Positions 55,465 through 64,000 of a DNA stretch of 64,000 nucleotides are shown piece after piece. The translations under genes were made by a program, and so were the position numbers. The DNA is from Diaporthe sp. PMI_573 (taxonomy: Eukaryota > Ascomycota > Sordariomycetes > Diaporthales > Diaporthaceae): positions 124,001 through 188,000 of the forward strand of contig JAJTUP010000012.1 in NCBI GenBank assembly GCA_021399435.1. The letters run 5' to 3'. Under the pieces are notes generated by a model. It ran no database searches. It was given only the letters and a program-made list of their open reading frames with translations, and had not been told where the DNA came from. The number at the start of each line of letters is the position of its first letter. Position 1 is the first letter of the stretch.

Positions 55465-56700
55465 CTAGGTGACCTTGAAGCACCTCTTGATAGTGATCTT
55501 GCGGTAGCAAGACGGGCGGTGACAGAAGTACCTGACGTGTCCTTTTCGATCCGCCACGACACCGAACATGGGCTGCAGGCGCGCGGTTTCATGAGCATAG
55601 CTCTGCCAGATGAGGCCGTCACAGAACATGCAACGCGCATGGGGGCCTGGGCTTATGAACCTCGAGCTCTCGATGTTGCGCATCGTCTTGAGAATGGTAA
55701 CGCCCAGCTCGGGAGCCTCGCGCAGGTAGTCGTCGAAATCGTCGCCAAGGCGACAAAGGACGGGGTAGCAGTGCTCGATCCAGCGGAGGAGCTCGGCGCG
55801 GGCGGGCTCGTAGAGGTCGTAGTATACGTTCGATTTGTCGTACGCAAAGACGGCTGCCTTCATTGGGTCCTCGTACGCCTTCTTGTAGGCCTCATCCTCT
55901 GGGTATAGTTGCAATCTGAAAAACAGAGTCGTGGCAGAATGACCAAGACGTTCCTTGAGTCCCTTGATGATTGCAGTCGTCAGGTCGCGGACACAGAGGT
56001 AGTCGGCCTGTCGATAGAGCTCGAACATCAGCCCGTAGAACCGGGCATCGCTCATAGGTCCGAAAACCTCCAGGTTGAGCCGAGCCTCAGGAACTGGAAG
56101 GCGACCCAGGGTTAACTGTTGCTGCTACGACAGGTGCTGGTCTAAGTAGTGAAAACTTACCAGACAGATAGATGTACTGGCATATCAACCAGAGCATCTG
56201 AAAAGTTACGACCTCCTGCAAATGGAGAGAACCAGAGCCGCTCTCCTATTACCACAACAAGCGTTAGAAAAACTACCCTGGCATCATAATGGTGCCCTCT
56301 GGATCTAGAGCGAGACGTAGGTTGCAACAGACCTTGAATTCGCTTTGGAAAGAAGCCCGAAAGACGCCGCTGCGCTCGCAGATGATATCCTTGTGAAGCT
56401 TGAGGCTGTAGCCTTCGCAGGTAACATTACAGTCACCCCCGTCGCCGGACCACAACAGCCTGAGCGGTCGGAATGCCGTCAGAACATCCGTACAAAGTAT
56501 ATATTGAGGAGTGTGGTATATTGCGTCTGCTACATGGGGCATATTTGGGGTGATGCTCCCGGAGGCTGTGTGCTGGAGACTGGAGCTGAATGTTGGTGTT
56601 GGGTGTTTGTGGCGACTTACTCGGCATTTTGCTGGAGCTGGTTGTATTGCTTAGCTGTGAGACGCCCAAGCTCTTCTTGAGAGAACTGTATGAGTGCCAT
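55465..56700 (-). CDS. BTB/POZ-domain protein with a C-terminal Cys motif
   Basis: Exons are 56700-56621, 56459-56333, 56245-56161 and 56093-55465, giving 306 residues; phases 2, 0 and 1 all match. The start MALIQFSQEELGRLT is followed by the BTB core: GGDCNVTCEGYSLKLHKDII, then ICERSGVFRASFQSEFK, then ESGSGSLHL, VTFQMLWLICQYIYLSG. The last exon holds a helical part (YRQADYLCVRDLTTAIIKG) and near the C-terminus a possible zinc site (CMFCDGLI, then YFCHRPSCYRK). BTB proteins dimerise and often act as Cul3 ligase adaptors or transcription regulators; in filamentous fungi hundreds of small members have no known role. The Cys motif is unusual and unassigned. Confidence 0.82.
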
Positions 56701-58430
56701 GTTTATGGGTTCTTCTGTTGACGGCGGAAATGCAATGGTGTGTCGATTGGGGATGTTGGCAATGTGTGGGTGATGGTGGTTTTGGAGGAAGTTAGCTGGA
56801 CTGCCCAGGCAAGTCGATGCAGAAGCGAGTTGGCGCAATCAGACGCGAACTTTCACTATTGGTATTTCTTGTTTGCAGGTCCCAATATTCCTTAGTGCCA
56901 TATCTCAATATTCTGATAGTTAATTTGAGCGTCCACCCTTCACAGAATGTAGCTGTCCCATGCCCTGTGTGTGACTAGGACTAGGAACTGTCACATATCC
57001 AATATGCACTGTATCGCCGGACTATGAGCTAGCTGGACTGCTACAATCGGAAATATGGGAATAAATGGTTGCAAACCCCTGTTTTTCTTATGATACTTTT
57101 CTATCTCCTGGGTTGTCTGTACATGCAGCCAAATCATCGTCAATGGGCTTGTCCATGTATACAGGCTCATGATTCTGTCCTTTTTTGCAACACTGCCTAA
57201 TGCTCAATAGCCACATTTATCCATTGCCTTATACTTTGTTTGATACAGCTCGCACTTTTCTGGTCAAGTCACACATTTGGTTTGCCTAGGTACTTCCACA
57301 GGCTCAGCTGTTCATAAAGAAGTTAGATTCCTCGCATAACATCACCACTTGCTTCTTCAATTCATGATGCGGGCGTTCACAACCACAGCTGTCTTTACAT
57401 TTTGATATAGCGGAGCTTCCAGCTCCCTAAAAAGCTTTATGTGGCTTAAGGCTCCAAAGAGAATTCCACACACAACCCAGAAGAAACACCAGCACATTGC
57501 CTGACCCAACGGTCCATGATTCTTGGTCCATGATTCTTGGTCCTGATCACCCTGGGGCACGGCAATCAGGACAAGATGCATGCAACAAAAGACGCGCGAC
57601 AGGAGATACACAACAGGAGACACATTACTGGGGACATGAGACGGGAGATACGCGGCAGGAGACTTGGGACGGTAGGCTTGCTGTGGGAGACTTCGGACGG
57701 GACCAACAAGAACCATGCGCCACAATGGACAAATTCACTTGGGACTCAGATAATCTTGCAACAGGGCGTCCGGGTTGTCTATCTGCATTAATCGACACCT
57801 ACCACGACAACTTGTAATCAATGGCCCAGTGGAAACCGCCGCCCGATGATCCTAAGACCAGTCGCCAGCCACTACACGCACTCCCACAACCTAGCGGCCT
57901 GGCTCAATTTAAATAGACATATACAAACAGACATATACATCCTTGACAACGGCAATACTGTGGTTTGCTCTGTTAGCCCGATTTCGGGGGAACCTGTGGC
58001 AACCATCAGTCTCTTGAGATATGAAATATGACGCACAGAGCTTGAGGGTATTTTCCTGTCTTTCTGTCATCTCAGAGCGAGCAACGGAGAAGATCAAATT
58101 TCGGGCATGAAAGGGTCCTTGCAGACTCTATCCCTTTCTCTTTTCCACTGGCAGGTAAATCGAACGAGAAGCTCACAAAGGCGCCTTGTAGAGCTCTTTG
58201 CAAAGGTAATACACAGCAGCCAATCATGCTCTGGGTATGACACAGTCCCGAAAGTCCCTGGGTAAGAGTTCCCATTCCTTCGGACCGGTTACAATTACAA
58301 GTGCCTACCCTCGCCCATCAAAGATGTGTTGGACATCTCGAAATCTCTCCTCAGTTTAGGCGCTCGTCCTTACCGAAAGCACGCATGCTGACCGGCACTC
58401 AACGTCAACTGCATCTTCTGGTACAAGAAG
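56701..58430. other. intergenic region with a 14-nt-period repeat
   Basis: No gene is supported. A minisatellite-like tract at 57510-57690 is listed separately. The overlapping frames 57357-57725 (minus) and 57497-57817 (plus) are created by that repeat. Confidence 0.5.
57510..57690. repeat. degenerate minisatellite with 14-15-nt period
   Basis: GGTCCATGATTCTT is perfectly duplicated at 57510-57523 and 57524-57537, with a third partial copy. Further right, GGAGAYNC-like units recur at about 57602, 57616, 57630, 57644 and 57658 with the same 14-15-nt spacing. It keeps frames open on both strands. Confidence 0.6.
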
Positions 58431-59051
58431 ATGACCTTTACTGATGCTGCCACACCCTGGCATGCTGCCTACTCTCCTCCACATAACAAGAGCCCTGCGG
58501 TCATGGCACGCCAGCAGGTGCTGGAGATGATCAGGGACAGCAACAACATAGCTGGGAGGGACTATGTTCTTATTGACCTCTGTAGAGCGGATCATGAGGT
58601 ATCAACCCTTGCTATCCCGATAACCCCCATGACGAAAACCGCCAACAGAGCGGCTACTTATTGTCCTCTCGTCCAGGGTGGTACCATTCGCGGTTCCATA
58701 AACTGCCTGCACAGAGCCTCTACCAGGCCATTCCAACACTGTACAGCCTGTTTAAATCAGCCGGGGTCCAGAAGGTCATCTGGTACTGCTGTAGGTCTGG
58801 AACTATTGCCTCGAAAACTAGCAGTACCCAGGTATACAATCAAGGGGCATGCACACTGACTCCTTCCAGCATCCTCTCGCGGACAAGGTTCTCGAGCAGC
58901 CAGGTGGTTTAAGGACCATATCGACGACCAAGGCGACAGCAATATGGAGAGCTTGGTACTGTTCAAAGATATCACCGGATGGGCTAAAGCTGGCGGTGGG
59001 TTTGTAGAGTGGATTGATGAGTATGATGCAGCTGTCTGGGAGAGTAAGTAG
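58431..59051 (+). CDS. rhodanese-domain protein with an indel next to an exon start
   Basis: The gene encodes a rhodanese-like (Cdc25/Acr2-type) domain. Exons are 58431-58598, then a middle exon ending at 58790, and 58870-59051. Family motifs appear in order: TPWHAAYSPP, DYVLIDLCRADHE, GGTIRGSIN, LPAQSLYQAIPTLYSLF, VIWYC/SSSRGQGSRAARWFKD, where the Cys at the intron edge would be the nucleophile. The natural acceptor at 58676 gives GGTIRGSIN but then shifts out of frame before LPAQ: one base is missing near 58703. Use of the upstream acceptor at 58648 restores the frame (163 residues) but replaces GGTIRGSIN with a non-conserved SGYLLSSRPGWYHSRF. It may be a recent pseudogene, a splice-rescued gene or a sequencing deletion. 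Confidence 0.7.
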
Positions 59052-60011
59052 ATCCAACCCAGCATGGTTGAGCCTTGGTGCCCAGTGAGGGAGTAATGGG
59101 TCATAGCAGCTTAGAGACCTACAGTACATGCGGGCGGCATTGCGACTTGCTGGATGGGCAGCATCAATGATGGTTACCGACATACCACAGACTTTGCAGT
59201 TCCCAAATTTAACAAAATGATAAATTTCAAGGTATTATCATTGACCTGGATCCAATAAGATTTTACGAGAAATAACTAGCGCCTTAGCAAAGGACCCAGA
59301 ATTTCAAATGACTGCACAAAGATTTGCAGCAAAAGACCCTGGATACGCAAGCTCCATTCAAGGAAGGGCATACTGGCGGCTCTCTTGTGTGGGAATAGAC
59401 ACTTCAATAATCCAGTCACCCTGGGCGGTCCATGCATCAGGTGTAAGCGATCGTCAGATGTTAAAGCCACGCCTCCACGCCTAGCTTGATGAACTGGGCC
59501 CAGCCAGTTATTGGAATGGACAATAAACAAAGAGCGCTATTTCTCGTCTGAGCTCCCACTGTGTGTCCTTGAGAGCCATAGCAAAGGTGAGTCTACTCCA
59601 ACACATCTTGTGTGCCTCCCACCGGAGCCTTGCATTTTATGATAAATTTCTATGTCCTTATTTCCTACAGGTCGTAGAATTAGCAAACTCTTAGGCTACT
59701 GGATGAGAAATCGGGATTTTGTGATTCCCAGTGTCCAGGCCTCAATCCGGCTGGACTTGCACGGAGCTACATTTCCGTGTCCGCTGTCCGCCTCAAATGG
59801 TACAAAGCCTTTCATAAACCATGGCTGACGATACACATTGGCCAATTGTAATAGACAATACCATACAACTGGGCTACAACTGCTACCTGTGCACCTAATA
59901 CTGCGCTCAAAAGTGCTCAGAATCATCGCTGTGACACCAATACAACTGAGAGCAAGCATTTGCTCCGCCTAGATATGGTTAAGGATTCTTCTCGGTTGAA
60001 TAAGGTGTCCC
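59052..60011. other. intergenic region
   Basis: No gene supported. A downstream exon of the following minus-strand gene might lie here, but I could not find one that continues it convincingly. Confidence 0.45.
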
Positions 60012-60404
60012 TCACATAACAACCCGGGCCTCTCTGTCCTGGGCCACAGATGCAGGGGATTGCACCTTGAACGTGGAAGAAAGTGTTTGCATATTGTCAC
60101 AGAGCCAATGCTCACTTCCCTCGGCGGCCTTCTTGACGCTTACGTCGCCGCCCACGCCCAACATCTGCAGAAATGACGCCCAGATACCGATTCGGCCGCC
60201 TTGACTAGTGCTAAGTTCGAAACTATGGTTCTTTTCGTTGTGTTCGAGGACCTCCATGCCCGGCATAGAGGCCACAGGGACGGTGTACTGGTTGATCGGG
60301 TCATCGGCCAGCCGTGGAAGTGAGATGATGTTACCCAGCTTGATGGGTCCCTCGGGCGGGTTCCCGGTTGCTGCGAGGAAATAGTGCCTTGGTCGCTGAG
60401 ACAT
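60012..60404 (-). CDS. conserved filamentous-fungus protein of unknown function, probably incomplete
   Basis: The frame from the ATG at 60404 (MSQRPRHYFLAATGNPPEGP) encodes 130 residues to a TGA at 60012. The first half has the look of a family common in filamentous ascomycetes: HYFLAATGNPPEGPIKLGNI, then IGIWASFLQMLGVGGDVSV. The stop coincides with a donor-like GTGAGG (GTTAT/GTGAGG), so the coding part probably continues through an intron, but I did not find a continuation in the next 300 nt; the gene may be truncated. No signal peptide or membrane span. Some family members are discussed in connection with fungal cell-death systems; I cannot confirm that from this sequence. Confidence 0.5.
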   Translation of the reverse strand: MSQRPRHYFLAATGNPPEGPIKLGNIISLPRLADDPINQYTVPVASMPGMEVLEHNEKNHSFELSTSQGGRIGIWASFLQMLGVGGDVSVKKAAEGSEHWLCDNMQTLSSTFKVQSPASVAQDREARVVM

Positions 60405-61447
60405 TTCGACGACGGACTGGTCAAATGGGCACAATAACGAGAAAGAAGACGGGTTCTCGTAAAAGTCCAGTCAAGAATCACCATGACGAGAGAGGGGAGG
60501 CCTCATCGCCGCGACATATATGTAAGTGCATGCACATGCAGGTCGACGCCACAGAGCCTGACATTAAGTACCTAGGTATGATTATGAGTGCCATTCAAAT
60601 CCTGAGCCACTCAAAACATTTGATGAACGGCCAGTAGATTTTAGTCGCCGAGTATGTACGAGGGAACAAACCTGCTGGTTGATTTTCTCTGCAGTCTGCT
60701 TCGCCTAGACACAGCATTCCCTGTTGAAGGTGGAGACGAAAGTACAATAGGCTGCCTGGGCGGGGCTCCCCTTGGCCAGGTACGAGCCAACCACATCGCA
60801 GGTGGCCACGTGATCCGCCAAGAACTTTGGCGCTAAGCTCCCCCAACCTCCTTGTTTTCCTACGACCGCGCTTGTTCATCTACGTCGTGACAGCCAGCAC
60901 GGTCGGAGGCTTTCCACCTCCCGCCTCATTGCACCTCATTCATTTCACACAACACCACTAGGGGAAAACGTCGCACATGAGCGCTCCCAGTTCAAAGGTA
61001 CTCGCACCGGCGGGTGACCGCGCATGTTCTGCTCGGCGCTGAGCGTCGACAGCAATGGTGACGCGCGCCCAAGACCACTCACGCCACTGGCTTCTACCCA
61101 CTGCTCACGGGCAGTGGCAGACCCAGGGTCTTGGTGATGGCCGTACTGTTGCTGTTGAACTAGTGCTGGGCGAGGCGTGCGGGAACGGTGCCCTCGTCTG
61201 TCCGGCTCTCCTATTGTCGTCTTGATTGATTCGGACCTGTCAAAAAGGAGTCAGGGCTGCTCTGCCGACCAGAAGCCTGGGCGGGCGGGAATCCTGTCCT
61301 TCATCATAATGGATGATACAATACAGGGGCCAGAGTTCTCGCGGTTTGTGTGCGCTCGTGAATGTCCTTCAGCTGACCATATCCAGGCCTCGCCTTCCGT
61401 CCAGCTCGTAGTCTCGCACACCAGCGGCCGGGTCGGCCTAGTTTACC
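60405..61447. other. divergent intergenic region
   Basis: This holds the presumed promoters of the two flanking genes. The plus-strand frame 61177-61470 overlaps the next start and has no domain. No gene seen. Confidence 0.5.
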
Positions 61448-62653
61448 ATGAGTTCCTCGGATCTCATTGATGTCGCCGCCCAGCCAGCTATTGCGTCTTG
61501 GACACACCATTCCGGGGCATCCCAGAGCCTCGACGCCCTTCGATTCCACATATATCACGATCCCTCGACCAACACTGCATTCTTCAAGCTACGGGCCACA
61601 GTGACATTCAAGGCAACTGGCGTCAGACCGAAAAGGACAACGGCTGCCTGGCTCCATATTGCTCCCGAGAAAGTTGAGACGGTTACTCTGGAAGACGAAA
61701 AAGATGTCGACGTGGCTGTGAGGAAGAAGCTTGGAGCGAACACCATCTGTTGGCGGTTTGTTTTGAACCGACCGGGCACGTTAGTTCTTCCACCGGATTA
61801 CGACCTCAAATCGAAAGGGCAGCAATTAGATGATCCGCTCGACGGTCTCTGGGCTCTCGCCCAGGCCACCAGCTTCTCCGTCTCTGCCTGCGTGCCCGCC
61901 CGAAACGTTTCCAGGGGACGTTTGATTTCGTTGTGTAGGGCCGGATCGGCAGGCAACAAGACCGCCGGCACGTCGGCCGAAGTCGCATCCACGGAGGTCA
62001 CACTCGCCAGCAACAAGCATGCTGCTGACACAGCTAGTTTGTACGGCGGCAAAGGCGGGCAGGTTGTTGAACTCGACAGCCTCGATCTCCAAGGTCCTAC
62101 CCGTGATGGAGCATCCCCGCCGCCGTACACAGATATTGGACCCAGCCCACCTTTTGTGACGGATACTCCGACGGGGAAAAAGCGGCGGAGGGAGACCAGC
62201 TCGGAAGCCAGTGCCGCTGAGTATCGGCAAGACGACAGCAAGGCCTTCGAAGACAAGAAGGCGTTTGCTAAGGTTCTGAAGGACGAATTCAAGGCAGAGC
62301 TCAAGGCAGAGCTGATGAGCGAGCTCAGGGCTGCCATGAAAGCCGAGCTCAAAAACGAAATAAAGAAAGAGCTACTCAGTGAGGTAATGCCGGAAATAGA
62401 GAGGCGGATCCTCGACCGCGTCGAAGAACGTCTGCAGGACCAGGACGATGATCTTGAAAAGCAACTGTACGATCTCAGGCATGAGGTTGGGGCCACGGTC
62501 TACTCAGAGGTTGAGGATCAGACATACATGGCTCGCAAGGAGTTGGAAGATTTCGTGCAGGAAGAAATGGAAGAGGCCCAGAAACGGGTCGAGGAGCGAA
62601 TAGTAGATAGACTAGAAAGTGCCAACATGAATATAAGATTTAATGACCGGTAG
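61448..62653 (+). CDS. coiled-coil protein of unknown function
   Basis: This single-exon gene encodes 401 residues. The N-terminal 160 residues look folded and beta-rich (DALRFHIYHDPSTNTAFFKL, TAAWLHIAPEKVETVTLEDE, ICWRFVLNRPGTLVLPPDY). A Ser/Thr/Pro-rich linker with a possible nuclear signal (GKKRRRE) follows, then from about residue 265 a long charged helix with KAELKAEL-type repeats (FKAELKAELMSELRAAMKAE) that should form a coiled coil to the end. No enzyme motif. The arrangement suggests a scaffold or DNA-binding accessory protein, but I do not recognise the family. Confidence 0.78.
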   Translation: MSSSDLIDVAAQPAIASWTHHSGASQSLDALRFHIYHDPSTNTAFFKLRATVTFKATGVRPKRTTAAWLHIAPEKVETVTLEDEKDVDVAVRKKLGANTICWRFVLNRPGTLVLPPDYDLKSKGQQLDDPLDGLWALAQATSFSVSACVPARNVSRGRLISLCRAGSAGNKTAGTSAEVASTEVTLASNKHAADTASLYGGKGGQVVELDSLDLQGPTRDGASPPPYTDIGPSPPFVTDTPTGKKRRRETSSEASAAEYRQDDSKAFEDKKAFAKVLKDEFKAELKAELMSELRAAMKAELKNEIKKELLSEVMPEIERRILDRVEERLQDQDDDLEKQLYDLRHEVGATVYSEVEDQTYMARKELEDFVQEEMEEAQKRVEERIVDRLESANMNIRFNDR

Positions 62654-62886
62654 AATTTGGGTTCCCATGCTCCGGATGTGCTGGTGGTCTTGGGGCGAAC
62701 TACAGTAGTTGAGCACCTCTCACCTGCTGCCACGACACCAGGGTTAGGCTTCAAGTTCAGCCAAAGTGACGCAAGTAGCACTACAGACCCAGCTTTTGCC
62801 AGGCACCTTCGCATCCCATTCCGATTCAAGACATCAAACCATCGTGATTCAAAAAGTCTGGATTACTGGCTCGGCACCTGCACATC
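62654..62886. other. short intergenic region
   Basis: This 233-nt gap between two same-strand genes holds the presumed promoter of the thioesterase-like gene. Confidence 0.55.
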
Positions 62887-63696
62887 ATGGCGCCAAGCAT
62901 CCGCATTCCCAAGGCCGAGGACTTCAAGTCCTTGGAACCAGACCTGAACGTGTCTCTGCATTTCCCCTCGCCGCCAGAGTCCACCACCGCCACTCTGATC
63001 CTGTTCCACGGGCTCGGCGACTCGGACGCCCCCTTTGCCGGCTTTGCGCAGAGCATCAACCTCCCAGGCGTTCTGGGCATCTCAGTGCGAGGAACCAGCC
63101 CGCTGCCGCCAGCCTTGCTTGGACTGCCGCCGGACAGTGGCCCTACCATGAACTTCCACTGGGGAGACGACCTGAACATTGGAAGCTCGGGCGGGTTGGA
63201 TGCCGACCCTGGGTTCACCAAGGCGGCTGACCTTGTTCTCAACAGGCTCATCAGGGAGACCCTGATTGAGAACTGTGGCTGGGAGCTGTCTGACATACTC
63301 TTCTTCGGCTACGGACAGGGTGGCTCACTGGCGTTGGGTCTGGCCTCCAAGCTCCGCGAGGGACCTCAGGTTGAGGAGGTGAAGGAGGACAAGGATGGAA
63401 AGCCTGTTGAGACGGGCAAGGCTTTCAAGGGCGTGGTGTCCATCGGAGGAGACCTGCCGCCGTCAATGATCCCGTCGCTGAGTGCAAGGCCCAAGTCAGA
63501 GACGCCAGTCCTGATTTGCCGCGGCAGGTCATGCGACACCGTTGACGACGATGCCGTCGACCTTCTCAAGAGGGAATTTTCCAACGTGCAGGATGTCAAG
63601 TGGAACAAAAAGGACAGCACCATGCCTTCGAGCCAGGAAGAGGTGTTGCCGATGATGAAATTCTTCGCGGATCGGCTGCGAACTGATGCGCTTTGA
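62887..63696 (+). CDS. acyl-protein-thioesterase-like protein lacking the catalytic serine
   Basis: This single-exon gene encodes 269 residues of the phospholipase/carboxylesterase (acyl-protein thioesterase) family, alpha/beta hydrolases that remove fatty acyl groups from proteins. The oxyanion region (LILFHGLGDSDAPF) and the nucleophile elbow are easily placed, but the elbow reads FFGYGQGGSLAL where active enzymes have G-x-S-Q-G-G: the serine is Gly. The C-terminal His region also lacks a histidine (KKDSTMPSSQEEVL), and the Asp segment (ICRGRSCDTVDDD) is altered. It is therefore probably a pseudoenzyme, perhaps binding rather than cutting. Similar Ser-less paralogues may exist in other fungi. 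There is no signal peptide. The rest of the fold is intact and shows no frameshift, so it seems under selection. Confidence 0.85.
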   Translation: MAPSIRIPKAEDFKSLEPDLNVSLHFPSPPESTTATLILFHGLGDSDAPFAGFAQSINLPGVLGISVRGTSPLPPALLGLPPDSGPTMNFHWGDDLNIGSSGGLDADPGFTKAADLVLNRLIRETLIENCGWELSDILFFGYGQGGSLALGLASKLREGPQVEEVKEDKDGKPVETGKAFKGVVSIGGDLPPSMIPSLSARPKSETPVLICRGRSCDTVDDDAVDLLKREFSNVQDVKWNKKDSTMPSSQEEVLPMMKFFADRLRTDAL

Positions 63697-64000
63697 GGAG
63701 CGTGGGTGGCACCTTCTCCGGTTGGCCATTTGGACCTTCGCCTGGTCGAGAGCGACGGATGCCTCAAGAGCCTATGATCCGCCGTAGCGTGGCTTCCTGT
63801 TATCTAGGTCAACTGCCAGCACACCCGGGTTGTTGCTGCAGGCTCCAGCAGAAGTTGCACTGGTGACTTTGCGGTCCTGCCCCCGAGATAAACAACACAA
63901 CCATCTTCTCCGGCCACAGTCTTCTTACCATCCGCTTAAAATCAGATGCCATTACCGTCAAACCTACCTTCGCCTGTCTTTGCATTTATACCAATATTTG
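63697..64000. other. 3' region at the right edge
   Basis: This holds the 3' UTR of the thioesterase-like gene. No further gene is seen before the window ends. Confidence 0.5.

Noticed and set aside
57357..57725. 122-residue minus-strand frame with repeated Ser-Pro-Val units
   Set aside because: It is produced by the minisatellite and has no counterpart domain.

Overview
The window reads as nuclear DNA of a filamentous ascomycete, most likely a Sordariomycete. The genes are intron-poor, and their introns are 46-150 nt long with GTRNGT donors and CTRAY-type branch points. The gene content also fits: an RGS-LOV photoreceptor, a secreted LysM protein, a FLC/TRP-like membrane protein, a Tri101-like acyltransferase, a BTB protein and a TPR protein with a fungal N-terminal domain. 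I saw no bacterial operons, no CRISPR array, no convincing tRNA or rRNA and no intact transposon. Splice models were assembled by hand from phase and consensus, so exon ends are predictions.

Layout. 0-14.3 kb is mostly conserved: a KDM5/JARID1 histone demethylase cut by the left edge, a large Ser/Thr-rich unknown protein (minus), an SDHC-type membrane anchor of complex II (plus), TAF6 of TFIID (minus) and an unknown helical protein (minus). Between the large unknown gene and SDHC is a possible 43-residue single-span membrane micro-ORF. 15-18 kb holds two small protease-like genes: a single-domain retropepsin-like protein with a DTGA motif, and a five-exon Ulp1-like (C48) cysteine protease with a full H-D-Q-C set. 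19.5-28.2 kb holds the RGS-LOV photoreceptor, a 1,114-residue TPR protein and an HxxxD acyltransferase. 28.5-36.7 kb holds a small hydrophilic protein, a FLC/TRP-like protein and a LysM protein, separated by long empty stretches.

36.7-45.3 kb is accessory and partly decayed. It contains a tannase/feruloyl esterase pseudogene whose stops look like C-to-T (RIP-type) changes, an intact six-exon FAD-linked oxidase, a multiply broken oligopeptide transporter (OPT) and an isochorismatase-like hydrolase. The last three share a strand and may be the remains of a catabolic cluster. 45.4-50.3 kb returns to conserved genes: complex I subunit NDUFA12 (with a 7-nt micro-exon) and mitochondrial PGS1 diverge from one roughly 300-bp promoter region, followed by a Dal5-type MFS transporter. 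50.3-64 kb is sparse: a secreted protein of unknown function, a BTB protein, a rhodanese-like gene with an indel, a possibly truncated conserved unknown protein, a coiled-coil protein and an acyl-protein-thioesterase-like protein that has lost its catalytic serine.

Functional links. Several genes serve mitochondria (SDHC, NDUFA12, PGS1) and two act on chromatin or transcription (KDM5, TAF6). The most unusual items are the RGS-LOV photoreceptor with paired CGATCA motifs upstream, the neighbouring pair of small protease-like genes, the divergent SDHC, the serine-less thioesterase relative and the decayed 38-44 kb block.
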